A stretch of DNA of 64,000 nucleotides from Mesorhizobium atlanticum (GTDB taxonomy: Bacteria > Pseudomonadota > Alphaproteobacteria > Rhizobiales > Rhizobiaceae). The notes under the pieces are model-generated. The model saw nothing but the letters and a program-made list of their open reading frames with translations, was not told the origin of the DNA and did no database searches. This document shows positions 55,178 to 63,474 of this stretch, piece by piece. Position numbers and translations under genes: made by a program. The first letter of the stretch is position 1, and each line of letters opens with the position of its first letter. The stretch covers positions 186,001-250,000 of the forward strand of contig NZ_QMBQ01000004.1 of NCBI RefSeq assembly GCF_003289965.1. Direction: 5' to 3'.

Positions 55178-56386
55178 TCAGCGCTTGTCCCAGGCCGGAG
55201 CCGGCTTGTAGGTCCAGTTGCCGTCCGGATAGATGAGCTGATGCTTGCCCTGCCACCACTGCGTGGCAACGCTCGGGATCAGGGCGAAGCCGGTCTCGTC
55301 GAACTTGAGGTCGCCGACCACTGTGTCCTTGAACTCCTGGCCGAAAATCGCGTCATGGATCGCCGCCGCATCGGTGCTGCCTGCCTTCTCGATGGCCTGC
55401 GCCAGTACCTGCGCGTTGGCATAGAAGGCGCCGACGGTGACGGAGTCCTTCTTGAACTCGGCCTCGTAGCGATCACCGAGTTCTTTCGCGCCCTTGTAAG
55501 GGTAGCTCGCCGACCAGAAGCCATCGGTCAGGATGTAGTCGGAGTCCGGTCCAAGCGCCTCGTGGAACTCGCCGGTCCAGGTGCCCTTCCAGCCATGCAG
55601 GTAAGGCACGGAGAAGCCGAGCTCCTTCATCTGCCGCAAAAGCGTGACAGTGTCGGCCGGCGAGCCGAAGACCAGCATGGCGTCGACATCGGAAGCCTTG
55701 AGCTTGGTGATCAGCGCCGAATAGTCGGTGGCTCCGATCGCCCAGGGATCGTCGACGGCGAAGCTGTAGCCGTATTTCTTGGCCGCCGCCTCGAAGGCGC
55801 CGCCGAAGCCCTTGCCGTCGGGCGAGTCTTCCGAGACCAGCGCCGGATGCTTCGGCTTCTCATTCGCCGGCAGCTTGTCCCAGATCTGGAAGGGCACCTC
55901 GGCGCCGGGTCCCGGATGGAAGAAGAACAGCGCCGAGTATTTGAGCTTCAGCGGCTGCCACTCGAAGGGAAAAGCCGTCGTGATCATGTAGAACTTCTTG
56001 TATTTTTCCGCGACGATGGCGCCGGCGATGTTCATCGGCCCGGAATGCGTCGAGAGCAGCGCGTCGACCTTCTGCACCTTGATCAGGTTTTCGAGCGCCG
56101 AGGCGACCTTGCCTTCTGAGCTCTCGTCGTCGGCGACGACCAGCCTTACCGGCAGCTTCTTGCCGGCCGCTTTCACCATGATGCCGCCGGCCTTGTTGAT
56201 GTCGGCAACGGCCTGCTCATAGGCCCATTTCTGCTCCTTGCCGTCGCCGGCCAGCGGCCCGGTAAGCGAGATCGGCGCGCCGATGACGATCTCGTCGCCG
56301 GCGGCGTTGGCGACGAGCGTGCCGCCGAGCCCAAGTGCCGAGGACAGCAACAGGCCGGCCAGCATTCCCTTCAGACTGATTTCCAT
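55178..56386 (-). CDS. ABC transporter substrate-binding protein (LivJ type), unit B
   Basis: Periplasmic binding protein of 402 residues, Peripla_BP_6 family. Signal peptide KGMLAGLLLSSALGLGGTLVANA, then DEIVIGAPISLTGPLAGDGKEQ and AVADINKAGGIMVKAAGKKLP; VDALLSTHSGPMNIAGAIVA marks the ligand cleft. ATG at 56386 has GGGAGG at proper spacing; two earlier ATGs are less well placed. Ligand unknown; members bind amino acids, amides or aromatic compounds. Confidence 0.88.
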   Translation of the reverse strand: MEISLKGMLAGLLLSSALGLGGTLVANAAGDEIVIGAPISLTGPLAGDGKEQKWAYEQAVADINKAGGIMVKAAGKKLPVRLVVADDESSEGKVASALENLIKVQKVDALLSTHSGPMNIAGAIVAEKYKKFYMITTAFPFEWQPLKLKYSALFFFHPGPGAEVPFQIWDKLPANEKPKHPALVSEDSPDGKGFGGAFEAAAKKYGYSFAVDDPWAIGATDYSALITKLKASDVDAMLVFGSPADTVTLLRQMKELGFSVPYLHGWKGTWTGEFHEALGPDSDYILTDGFWSASYPYKGAKELGDRYEAEFKKDSVTVGAFYANAQVLAQAIEKAGSTDAAAIHDAIFGQEFKDTVVGDLKFDETGFALIPSVATQWWQGKHQLIYPDGNWTYKPAPAWDKR

Positions 56387-56455
56387 TTCCATCCTCCCAG
56401 GTTTCATCGAGCCGACCCTCCCAAGGCGAGGCCCGCATTCATTCGTGCCGATGCC

Positions 56456-56848
56456 TCAGCCCATCGCGGCCGCAACCAGCCTGGTGTCGGTGAACTGCTC
56501 GAAACTCACGGCCTTGCCGTCGCGCATTTGCCAGACATGGACGACACGCGCCGTCATCGGCTTGCCGGTCTTCCTGTAGGTGCCCGAATAGGTGCCGATG
56601 CCGACGATCGTGCTGCCGCCGTCGACCAGTTTTTCCAGCGCGAAGGTGTAGCCGTCCCAGTCTTCGCCGATGCGCCTGAAGACGCCCGATATGACGGCGT
56701 CGGGGCCGACATAAGTGCCGGCATAGGGAAAGCCGGCCATCTCGGTCCAGGCGGTGCTCTTGGTGATCGGCGCCATCATCGCCGCCAGGTCCTTGGCGTC
56801 GGAGCCGGCATAGTGGGCCTTGATGGCGTCGTAGTTTTTGTTGCTCAT
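56456..56848 (-). CDS. NTF2-like / SnoaL-type protein, unit B
   Basis: Small cone-shaped-fold protein of 130 residues: NYDAIKAHYAGSDAKDLAAMMAP, TAWTEMAGFPYAGTYVGPDAV and RVVHVWQMRDGKAVSFEQF match the nuclear transport factor 2/SnoaL superfamily. Relatives are isomerases, dehydratases, epoxide hydrolases or non-catalytic binding proteins; the exact role here is open. It lies between the MoaF-like gene and the binding protein gene of unit B, so it probably acts on the imported compound. Confidence 0.8.
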   Translation of the reverse strand: MSNKNYDAIKAHYAGSDAKDLAAMMAPITKSTAWTEMAGFPYAGTYVGPDAVISGVFRRIGEDWDGYTFALEKLVDGGSTIVGIGTYSGTYRKTGKPMTARVVHVWQMRDGKAVSFEQFTDTRLVAAAMG

Positions 56849-56865
56849 GATGCTGATCCCAACGC

Positions 56866-57660
56866 TCACACGGGCTCCTGGCCCGGGTCGTAGACGGCCC
56901 TGGATTTCTTCTCGATGAAGGCGCCGGCGGGCTTGTTCTCGACCTTGCCCTGGCTGGTCACGCCAAGGAATTTGCCGGTCGAGCGCATGGTGTCCCAGTT
57001 GTAGAAGAACAGCGACGCGACCGGGATGATGAACTCGCGGAAGCCGAAGACGTAAAAGTTCTCGGCGAACTTCCAGGTGGTGGCGAGATCGACGTCGCCA
57101 TGGCCGCGCTGGACGCCGACGAGGTTCTGCCAGGCGTAGCGCTGCGAGCTCAAATAGATGTGCTCGTAGACGTGGTTGGGGCTGTAGGTGTAGTGCGCGG
57201 TAAGGCCTATCAGGTCGCGCGTCGGCGCCGGCTCGCGGCCGGTCGGCGGCACGGTCGGGTCGCCCAGCACGCCGGCGGAGTAAACCTGCGCCACGCGTGG
57301 CTCACCCGGCGCCTCGCCGGCTTCGCGCACCCGCTCGCGCACCGACAGAACGCGCCGCGTTCTGGTGTCGACGATGAAGGCTTCGTCCTCGGCCGGCCTG
57401 GCGGCGAAGGTCATGTTGATGAAGAAGACGCCGGGCGCGACTTCCAAAGCCTCGTACCAGTCGGCGCCGGCCTCGCTGTCTTCGCTCCAGGCCACGGTGT
57501 CGGCCGCGGTGAAGGCGAGATCGATGGTGCGACCGGTCTTCAGCGTGATCTTGAAGGTCTGGCCGCGCAATGCATCTGTCGCCGGCAGCCGGTTGGTGGC
57601 GATGCCGGCGGCGAAGTCGTCAAAATGCTTCCAGTCGGCGGGTCTGTTCTGATCGTTCAT
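56866..57660 (-). CDS. MoaF domain protein, unit B
   Basis: Protein of 264 residues, matching the MoaF family: N-terminal lipocalin-like half (WKHFDDFAAGIATNRLPATDAL, LKTGRTIDLAF), then the C-terminal half (LIGLTAHYTYSPNHVYEHIYLS, RYAWQNLVGVQRGHGDVDLAT, GFREFIIPVASLFFYN). The name comes from both monoamine-induced and molybdenum-cofactor literature, and no molybdenum cofactor gene is present here, so the first sense may fit better. Biochemistry of the family is not established to my knowledge. ATG at 57660 is chosen by a GGAG site six bases before it. Confidence 0.82.
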   Translation of the reverse strand: MNDQNRPADWKHFDDFAAGIATNRLPATDALRGQTFKITLKTGRTIDLAFTAADTVAWSEDSEAGADWYEALEVAPGVFFINMTFAARPAEDEAFIVDTRTRRVLSVRERVREAGEAPGEPRVAQVYSAGVLGDPTVPPTGREPAPTRDLIGLTAHYTYSPNHVYEHIYLSSQRYAWQNLVGVQRGHGDVDLATTWKFAENFYVFGFREFIIPVASLFFYNWDTMRSTGKFLGVTSQGKVENKPAGAFIEKKSRAVYDPGQEPV

Positions 57661-57673
57661 CGCCATCTCCAAA

Positions 57674-58462
57674 TCAATCGACAAAAGCGAGCGTCGGCAG
57701 GTCGACCACGGTGGCGCCGCCATCGACGGTCAGGATCGAACCATTCATCATCGCCGCCTCGCTTGAAGCGACGAAGCAGACGACGTTGGAAACTTCCTCA
57801 GGTGTTGCCGGCCGGCCGAGCGGTACGTCCTTGGTGACAAGCCTGTAGGCTTCCTCGATAGAGCCCAGCCCGTGCTTGTCGACAATCACCTGCATCTGCT
57901 CGTCGGCCATGGCCGTCGCCACCCAGCCGGGGCAGATGATGTTGGTGCGCACGCCCTGGCGGCCGTAATCTCGCGCCAGCGATTTGCCGAAGCCGACGCA
58001 GGCATGCTTCATGGTGACGTAGCCCGCCGCCGCCGGTCCGGCGAACAGGCCGGCGATCGAGGCGAGGACGACGATGTTGCCCTTCTGCGCGATCAGATCG
58101 GGCAGGCATTCGCGGGCGCAGACGAAAGCGGTGTCGAGATTGGTGCGCGTCGCCAGCGCCCAGGTCTCGTCGCTCATCGTCACCGTCGGGCCGACGCCGT
58201 GGCCGCCGGCATTGGCGACGAGGATATCGACCGGGCCGATCTTGTCGTGAACCTCGGCAAGCGCGGCGCGCACCGCCTTGGCGTCGGCGGCATCGCCCTG
58301 CACGACCAGCCCGCCAATATCCCTGGTCACGGCCTCGAGCGGCTCACGCCGCCGCCCCATCAGCACGACTTTGGCGCCCTCTGCTGCCATGCGCCGGGCG
58401 ACAGCGGCGCCGATGCCGGTGCCGCCACCGGTGATGAAGGCCGTCTTGCCGGAAAATCTCAT
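57674..58462 (-). CDS. SDR family oxidoreductase, unit B
   Basis: Classical SDR of 262 residues. TGGGTGIG near residue 12, VANAGG near residue 86, VLASIAGLFAGPAAAGYVTMKHA with an atypical Tyr-x-x-x-Lys (YVTMK) and PGWVATAM. C-terminal MNGSILTVDGGATVVDLP. First gene of the unit B operon. Its promoter region contains one copy of the 35-bp repeat. Function: probably alcohol or ketone redox on the imported substrate. Confidence 0.9.
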   Translation of the reverse strand: MRFSGKTAFITGGGTGIGAAVARRMAAEGAKVVLMGRRREPLEAVTRDIGGLVVQGDAADAKAVRAALAEVHDKIGPVDILVANAGGHGVGPTVTMSDETWALATRTNLDTAFVCARECLPDLIAQKGNIVVLASIAGLFAGPAAAGYVTMKHACVGFGKSLARDYGRQGVRTNIICPGWVATAMADEQMQVIVDKHGLGSIEEAYRLVTKDVPLGRPATPEEVSNVVCFVASSEAAMMNGSILTVDGGATVVDLPTLAFVD

Positions 58463-58534
58463 ACCGCGGTCCTTATGGGCACGCGCCCAAATGCTGCTGA
58501 TCGTTGGTTTGGAGTGTGCGACGGGAGATGCCTT

Positions 58535-58569
58535 CCGTCTTGTCCGAGCGGGAACTTTGTTTTGACTGA
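58535..58569. repeat. Perfect 35-bp direct repeat, copy 1
   Basis: Identical to 60250-60284 (core TCCGAGCGGGAACTTTG), same orientation. Located 73 bases upstream of the minus-strand SDR start. The gap 58463-58644 also holds two hairpins to the right of it. Confidence 0.85.
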
Positions 58570-58596
58570 GCGCGCACTTCCGCGCTCCTCTTATGC

Positions 58597-58620
58597 GCCG
58601 CGCGACCTTTGCCGCGCGGC
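58597..58620 (-). terminator. Hairpin 3' of the yceI-type gene
   Basis: Stem GCCGCGCG (58597-58604) with CGCGCGGC (58613-58620), 24 bases after the end of the yceI-type gene on the minus strand; a second stem GAGCGC/GCGCTC follows at 58569-58588. No T run, so termination is plausible but unproven. Confidence 0.4.
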
Positions 58621-58644
58621 ATCATGCGTTTGGCTTACGGCGAC

Positions 58645-59232
58645 CTACTTCTTGACCGCCTCGAGGTCGATGGCGATCTCGACCTCGGGCCCAAGGCCAA
58701 ACCCGTCGGCGGCCTTGGCCATCGGGAAATCGGCGGTGCTGACCTTGCCGGTGGCGCTGAAAGCGGCTTTGGTCAGCGTCGCGTCCCACGGCGCCTGGGC
58801 TTCATTGAGCAGCTTGACGTCGAGCGTAACCTCCTTGCTGACGCCGCTGATGGTGAGATTGCCGGTGACCTTGCCGGTCTTGTCGTCGACCTTCTCGACC
58901 TTGGTGCTCTCGAAGCTGATCGTCGGGAACTCGGCGGCGTTGAAGAAGTCAGGGCCTTTCAGGTCGCTGTCGCGTTGGTCGAAAGCGGTGTGAATCGAGG
59001 CGACGTCGAGCTCGGCCTTGACGCTGCTTTTGCTGACATCCGCCTTATCCATGACGATGGCGCCTTTGACACCGTCGAACTGGCCATGGGCGATGCCGTA
59101 GATGCCATGCTTGATGGTGAATGTGACCCAGGCGTGCTGGCCGTCGATCTCGTAATTGTCGGCATGAGCCGCCGCGACCAGTATGGATGCGCCGGCGAAA
59201 GCGAGCGCTGCGATCAGTTTTCTCGTCCTCAC
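58645..59232 (-). CDS. YceI family periplasmic protein
   Basis: Protein of 195 residues. Signal peptide KLIAALAFAGASILVAAAHAD, then the YceI lipocalin-like barrel: YEIDGQHAWVTFTIKH, SIHTAFDQRDSDLKGPDFFN, ISGVSKEVTLDVKLLN and LGPEVEIAIDLEAVKK. Family members bind long isoprenoid or fatty chains; some are acid or starvation induced. Start is a GTG at 59232 with GGGAG six bases before it; no ATG is in frame. Downstream of an unknown membrane protein in the same direction, 39 bases apart. Confidence 0.87.
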   Translation of the reverse strand: MRTRKLIAALAFAGASILVAAAHADNYEIDGQHAWVTFTIKHGIYGIAHGQFDGVKGAIVMDKADVSKSSVKAELDVASIHTAFDQRDSDLKGPDFFNAAEFPTISFESTKVEKVDDKTGKVTGNLTISGVSKEVTLDVKLLNEAQAPWDATLTKAAFSATGKVSTADFPMAKAADGFGLGPEVEIAIDLEAVKK

Positions 59233-59270
59233 ATGTTTCTCCCTGTTGTTGGTTGTTTGTTGGACCCGGC

Positions 59271-60167
59271 TCAGGAAAAGCCGAGGGCGGCCCCATGCGG
59301 CGCCCAGACGATCGCCGTCACGATGGCCAGAATCGCCGGAACGGCGATCAGGATGCCGGCGACCAGCGGCCGCAGGGGCCGTGCGCCGGGAAGCAGGTTT
59401 TGCAACGGGCCGCACACGAGCGCGACGACGTGCAGTGGCAGGGACGACAGGATGAGCGCGGCGGGATTGGCCTTGGGCGCGAGCAGCGCCACCTGGACCA
59501 GCACCGTCGCGGCGGCGTAGAGCAGCAGGAACTCGACGCCCCTGCTCCATGCGGCGGCCGCGCCGCCGCGCAGCATCACGACATACTGCACGAGGCACCA
59601 GCCGCCGACCAACGCGGCAAGCGAACCTAGCAGTTGTCCGGTGACGATCGAGGCGCCGAGCACCGAGACGATGGCGCCGGCGAGCGACAGCGCAAGAACC
59701 GCCGCCGGTGCGAGGAACGGCTCTTCCGCCGACGGCGATGGCGAAGCCTCCTGCGCGACCACCATCGCGGCCCCGATCAGCGTCAGCAGGCCGACGGCTA
59801 GCGCCGCGATCAGTTGCAGATCGAGGGAGCCCCCGGCCAGCCGCCGCCAACCGAGCCACAGGAAGGCCGCCGCGAAAACGATGACGGCGAGAAGACTCGT
59901 TGCGCGTCCCAACACCCGCTCCGGCAGCAGGCCGATGACGATGCCGGCGAAGGCGAGATAGATCAGCTTCTGGCTGGCGGCGGCCGGCGGCATGCCCGGG
60001 GGCCCGAGCGTGTCCCAGTAGAAGAACAGGAGCAGCGCCGCCCAGAGCAGTGTCAGCACCGGCGATGCCGCCGGCAAAACAAAGCGCGCAGCGAGCGCAA
60101 GCGCGATGCCGAGCAGCAGCGGCAGCGCGGCCGTGGTGACCATCGGATTGCCGAGTAGTGCGCTCAA
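59271..60167 (-). CDS. Multi-pass membrane protein of unknown function
   Basis: About 298 residues with some eight to nine hydrophobic segments (PLLLGIALALAARFVLPAAS, LTLLWAALLLFFYWDTLG, LIYLAFAGIVIGLL, LIAALAVGLLTLIGAAMVVA and more to the C-terminus). No recognised motif. The only polar feature is a short QEASPSPSAEEPF loop near residue 140. It lies upstream of the yceI gene and may share its transcript; the 35-bp repeat copy 2 lies 83 bases before its start. Confidence 0.6.
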   Translation of the reverse strand: MSALLGNPMVTTAALPLLLGIALALAARFVLPAASPVLTLLWAALLLFFYWDTLGPPGMPPAAASQKLIYLAFAGIVIGLLPERVLGRATSLLAVIVFAAAFLWLGWRRLAGGSLDLQLIAALAVGLLTLIGAAMVVAQEASPSPSAEEPFLAPAAVLALSLAGAIVSVLGASIVTGQLLGSLAALVGGWCLVQYVVMLRGGAAAAWSRGVEFLLLYAAATVLVQVALLAPKANPAALILSSLPLHVVALVCGPLQNLLPGARPLRPLVAGILIAVPAILAIVTAIVWAPHGAALGFS

Positions 60168-60249
60168 CCGCCACCGCCTCCAAAAGACTGTTTGAGACCA
60201 TCCAGGTATGGCCGATCTCGTTGTTCAATCTTGATTGGCCTCGGGCGAG

Positions 60250-60284
60250 CCGTCTTGTCCGAGCGGGAACTTTGTTTTGACTGA
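60250..60284. repeat. Perfect 35-bp direct repeat, copy 2
   Basis: Identical to 58535-58569. It sits in the divergent gap between the membrane protein gene (minus) and the aldehyde dehydrogenase gene (plus). Confidence 0.85.
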
Positions 60285-60373
60285 AAGCGCACTCGCGGCC
60301 ACGCCGGCTTGAAGGGCGTTGGCGCACTCCATAACCCTCTCGAAAAATATTCATCAATTTCGAGGAGGATGGC

Positions 60374-61876
60374 GTGAACGAGAGAACCGTGCCGCCGATC
60401 AGCGCGGCTGCCGCCGCGTTCCTTTCGCGACCGCATCGGCCCTTCATCAACGGACGTTTCGTCGACGGGCTCGCCGGAGACGGGCTGGCTGTCGACGATT
60501 CCGCCTCGGGCGAGATCGTCGCTTATGTGCCCGAGAGCGGCCCGGAACTCGTCGACCAGGCGGTGCGGGCGGCGCGCGCGGCGCTCGAAGGGCCATGGGC
60601 GTCGATGCGGCCGGTCGACCGCCAGAACCTGATGCTGAAGCTCGCCGACGCGATCGAAGCCGATGCCGACCTTCTGGCCGAGATCGAAAGCATCGAGAAC
60701 GGCAAGTCGCTGAGCGTCGCGCGCATGCTGAGCGCCGGCGGCGCCGTCGACTGGCTGCGCTACTATGCCGGCTGGGCGACCAAGATCGAAGGCTCGACCT
60801 TCCAAGTTTCTATACCTGTGCCACCCGGCGCCAGGCATCACGCGATGACGGTGATGGAGCCCGTCGGCGTCATCGGTGCCATCGTGCCGTGGAATTTCCC
60901 GCTGCTGATCGGCATGTGGAAGATCGCGCCGGCGCTCGCCTGCGGCTGCACGATCGTGCTCAAGCCGCCGCAGGAAACCCCGCTCTGCCTGCTCAGGCTT
61001 GCCGAACTGATCGAGGCTGCCGGCTTCCCGCCAGGCGTCGTCAACATCGTCACCGGCAGCGGCACTGTGACCGGCGAGGCGCTGATCCGCCATCCCGGTA
61101 TCGACAAGCTGACCTTCACCGGCTCGACCGAAGTGGGAAAACGGATCGGCCACGCCGCGGTCGACCGGGTGGCGCGTTTCACGCTGGAGCTCGGCTCCAA
61201 ATCGCCGATGATCCTGCTTTCCGACATGGAGGACGGGATCGAGCCGCTGCTCGCCGGGCTCGGCATGTTCTTCAACCAGGGCCAGGTCTGCACCTCGGCG
61301 GCGCGGCTCCTGATCGAGAAGCCGATCTACGACCGCACGCTGGCGCGGCTGGCCGAAATCGCCGACGGCATGACGATGGGCGCCGGCCGCGACGCGGAGG
61401 CGCAGATCAATCCGCTGGTCTCGGCCAAGCATCGCAACAGCGTGCAGGGTTTCGTCGAGCGCAGCCTGGCGGCGGGTGTCGAACGCGTGAGCGGCGCGCG
61501 CCCCGTGCCAACGAGCGGTCACTATGTGGCGCCGACCATCCTGCACCATGTGAAACCGGAGATGGAGATCGTGCGCGAGGAGGTATTCGGGCCTGTGGTG
61601 GCGGCGATGCCGGTCGCCGATCTCGACGAGGCGATCCGCATCGCAAACGACACGCGCTACGGCCTTTCGGCCTCGATATGGACCCGCGACATGGGCAAGG
61701 CGATGATGGCGATCCACGGGCTCAAGGCCGGCACGGTGTGGGTGAACTCGCACAACACGCTGGACCCGGCGGCACCCTTCGGCGGCTTCAAGCAATCCGG
61801 CATCGGCCGCGAGCATGGCCGCGCGGCGATCGAGGGCTATCTCGAAACCAAGACCGCCATCATGCGCTACGCCTGA
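60374..61876 (+). CDS. NAD(P)-dependent aldehyde dehydrogenase
   Basis: Aldehyde dehydrogenase of 500 residues, with a GTG start after GAGGAGG. Catalytic Glu in TLELGSKSP (near residue 279) and Cys in NQGQVCTSAARL (near residue 312); oxyanion/NAD motifs IVPWNFPLLIG and FTGSTEVGK. The pattern is closest to phenylacetaldehyde/betaine-aldehyde type enzymes. Four bases before the GMC oxidoreductase gene: alcohol to aldehyde to acid would be the natural pair of steps. Confidence 0.91.
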   Translation: MNERTVPPISAAAAAFLSRPHRPFINGRFVDGLAGDGLAVDDSASGEIVAYVPESGPELVDQAVRAARAALEGPWASMRPVDRQNLMLKLADAIEADADLLAEIESIENGKSLSVARMLSAGGAVDWLRYYAGWATKIEGSTFQVSIPVPPGARHHAMTVMEPVGVIGAIVPWNFPLLIGMWKIAPALACGCTIVLKPPQETPLCLLRLAELIEAAGFPPGVVNIVTGSGTVTGEALIRHPGIDKLTFTGSTEVGKRIGHAAVDRVARFTLELGSKSPMILLSDMEDGIEPLLAGLGMFFNQGQVCTSAARLLIEKPIYDRTLARLAEIADGMTMGAGRDAEAQINPLVSAKHRNSVQGFVERSLAAGVERVSGARPVPTSGHYVAPTILHHVKPEMEIVREEVFGPVVAAMPVADLDEAIRIANDTRYGLSASIWTRDMGKAMMAIHGLKAGTVWVNSHNTLDPAAPFGGFKQSGIGREHGRAAIEGYLETKTAIMRYA

Positions 61877-61880
61877 TCCG

Positions 61881-63470
61881 ATGACGGACACCTACGATTA
61901 CATCGTCGCCGGCGCGGGCTCGGCGGGCTGCACGGTGGCGAGCCGGCTGGTCCAGGCCGGCAAGCGCGTGCTCGTCGTCGAGGCTGGACCCGCCGACAAC
62001 ACCCGCTTCATCGACATGCCCGCCACCTTCGCCAAGGTGATCGGCACGGCGCGCAGCTGGATCTACCAGTCGGAACCGGAGCCCAGCGTCGGCGGCCGCT
62101 CACTGCCGATCCCGCAGGGGCGCACGCTGGGCGGTGGCTCCTCGATCAACGCCATGCTCTACATAAGGGGTCAGCCGGAAGACTATGACGGCTGGCGCGA
62201 TCTCGGCTGCCCGGGCTGGGGCTGGGACGATGTGCTGCCGGTCTACAAGCGCCTGGAACGCAACGAGCGGCTTGCCGGCGAACGGCACGGCAGCGAGGGA
62301 CCGCTGCCGGTTTCCGACCCGCGCTACCGGCATCCGCTGTCGCTCGCCTATGTGCGCGCCGCGCAGCAGGCCGGCTACCGCTTCAATGACGACTTCAACG
62401 GCGAGCGGCAGGAAGGCGTCGGTTTTTACCAGACCACGACGGCAAACGGCGAAAGGCAGTCGGCAGCCAAGGTGTTCTTGAGGCCGCTCGCCGGCAGTGC
62501 CAATCTCACGGTCGTCACCGATGCGCTGGTGACGGCGCTGACGCTGGAGAATGGCGCCGCGACCGGACTGTCCTACCAGACGTCGGACGGCCAGAGCCAC
62601 AGCGCCTCGGCGAAGGCGGAAGTGATCCTCGCGGCCGGCGCGCTCGCCACGCCGAAGCTGATGATGCTGTCCGGCCTCGGTCCTGCCGCGCATCTGGCGG
62701 AGATGGGCATCCCCGTCATCCGCGACATGCCGGCGGTCGGCCGCGACCTGCAGGACCATGTCGCCGCCCCGCTTTACGCGCTGACCCGCAAGCCGGTCTC
62801 GCTGCTGGGCGAGGATCGCGGCTTCAAGGCGCTGCGGCACGGCATCGAATATCTGCTGTTCCGGCGCGGCCTGCTCGCCTCCAACGTGGTCGAGAGCGGG
62901 GGCTTCTTCGACACCGATGGCGATGGCCGGCCCGACGTCCAGTTCCACGTGTTGCCGGTGATGATCGAAAACGCCGAGCACGGCTCGGTCGAACGCCACG
63001 GCATGGAACTGAACCCGTGCGTGCTGCGGCCGAAGTCGCGCGGCTCGGTGCGGCTGCGCTCGCGAAAGCCAAGCGACCCGATCCGCTTCACCACCGGCTT
63101 CCTGTCCCATGCCGACGATCTTGCGCTGTTGCTGGCAGGGATGAAGGTTGCCCGCGCCATCGTGCGCCAGCCGGCGCTGCGCGAAGCGGTCTCCGAGGAG
63201 CTTGCACCGGGCAAGGCGGACAAGCTCGGCGACGAGGCGATAACCGACCACATCATCCGTCACGCCAAGACGGTCTACCATCCCTGCGGCACCTGCCGGA
63301 TGGGAACGGACGAACAGGCAGTGGTCGATCCGCGGCTTCGCGTGCGCGGCGTGCCACGCCTGCGTATCGCCGACGCCTCAATCATGCCGCGCCTCACCAG
63401 CGGCAACACCAACGCGCCGGCGATCATGATCGGCGACCGTTGCGCCGAATTCATCCTGGGCACCTCTTGA
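61881..63470 (+). CDS. GMC family FAD-dependent alcohol oxidoreductase
   Basis: Flavoprotein of 529 residues, choline-dehydrogenase-like. FAD motif YIVAGAGSAGCTVASRL, PQGRTLGGGSSINAMLYIRG signature at about residue 80, second GMC signature AAGALATPKLMMLSGLGP, catalytic His in VYHPCGTCRMG and closing GNTNAPAIMIGDRCAEFIL. It oxidises primary or secondary alcohols to carbonyls. ATG at 61881 chosen as family start. Converges with the edge-cut aldehyde dehydrogenase. Confidence 0.9.
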   Translation: MTDTYDYIVAGAGSAGCTVASRLVQAGKRVLVVEAGPADNTRFIDMPATFAKVIGTARSWIYQSEPEPSVGGRSLPIPQGRTLGGGSSINAMLYIRGQPEDYDGWRDLGCPGWGWDDVLPVYKRLERNERLAGERHGSEGPLPVSDPRYRHPLSLAYVRAAQQAGYRFNDDFNGERQEGVGFYQTTTANGERQSAAKVFLRPLAGSANLTVVTDALVTALTLENGAATGLSYQTSDGQSHSASAKAEVILAAGALATPKLMMLSGLGPAAHLAEMGIPVIRDMPAVGRDLQDHVAAPLYALTRKPVSLLGEDRGFKALRHGIEYLLFRRGLLASNVVESGGFFDTDGDGRPDVQFHVLPVMIENAEHGSVERHGMELNPCVLRPKSRGSVRLRSRKPSDPIRFTTGFLSHADDLALLLAGMKVARAIVRQPALREAVSEELAPGKADKLGDEAITDHIIRHAKTVYHPCGTCRMGTDEQAVVDPRLRVRGVPRLRIADASIMPRLTSGNTNAPAIMIGDRCAEFILGTS

Positions 63471-63474
63471 GGGG

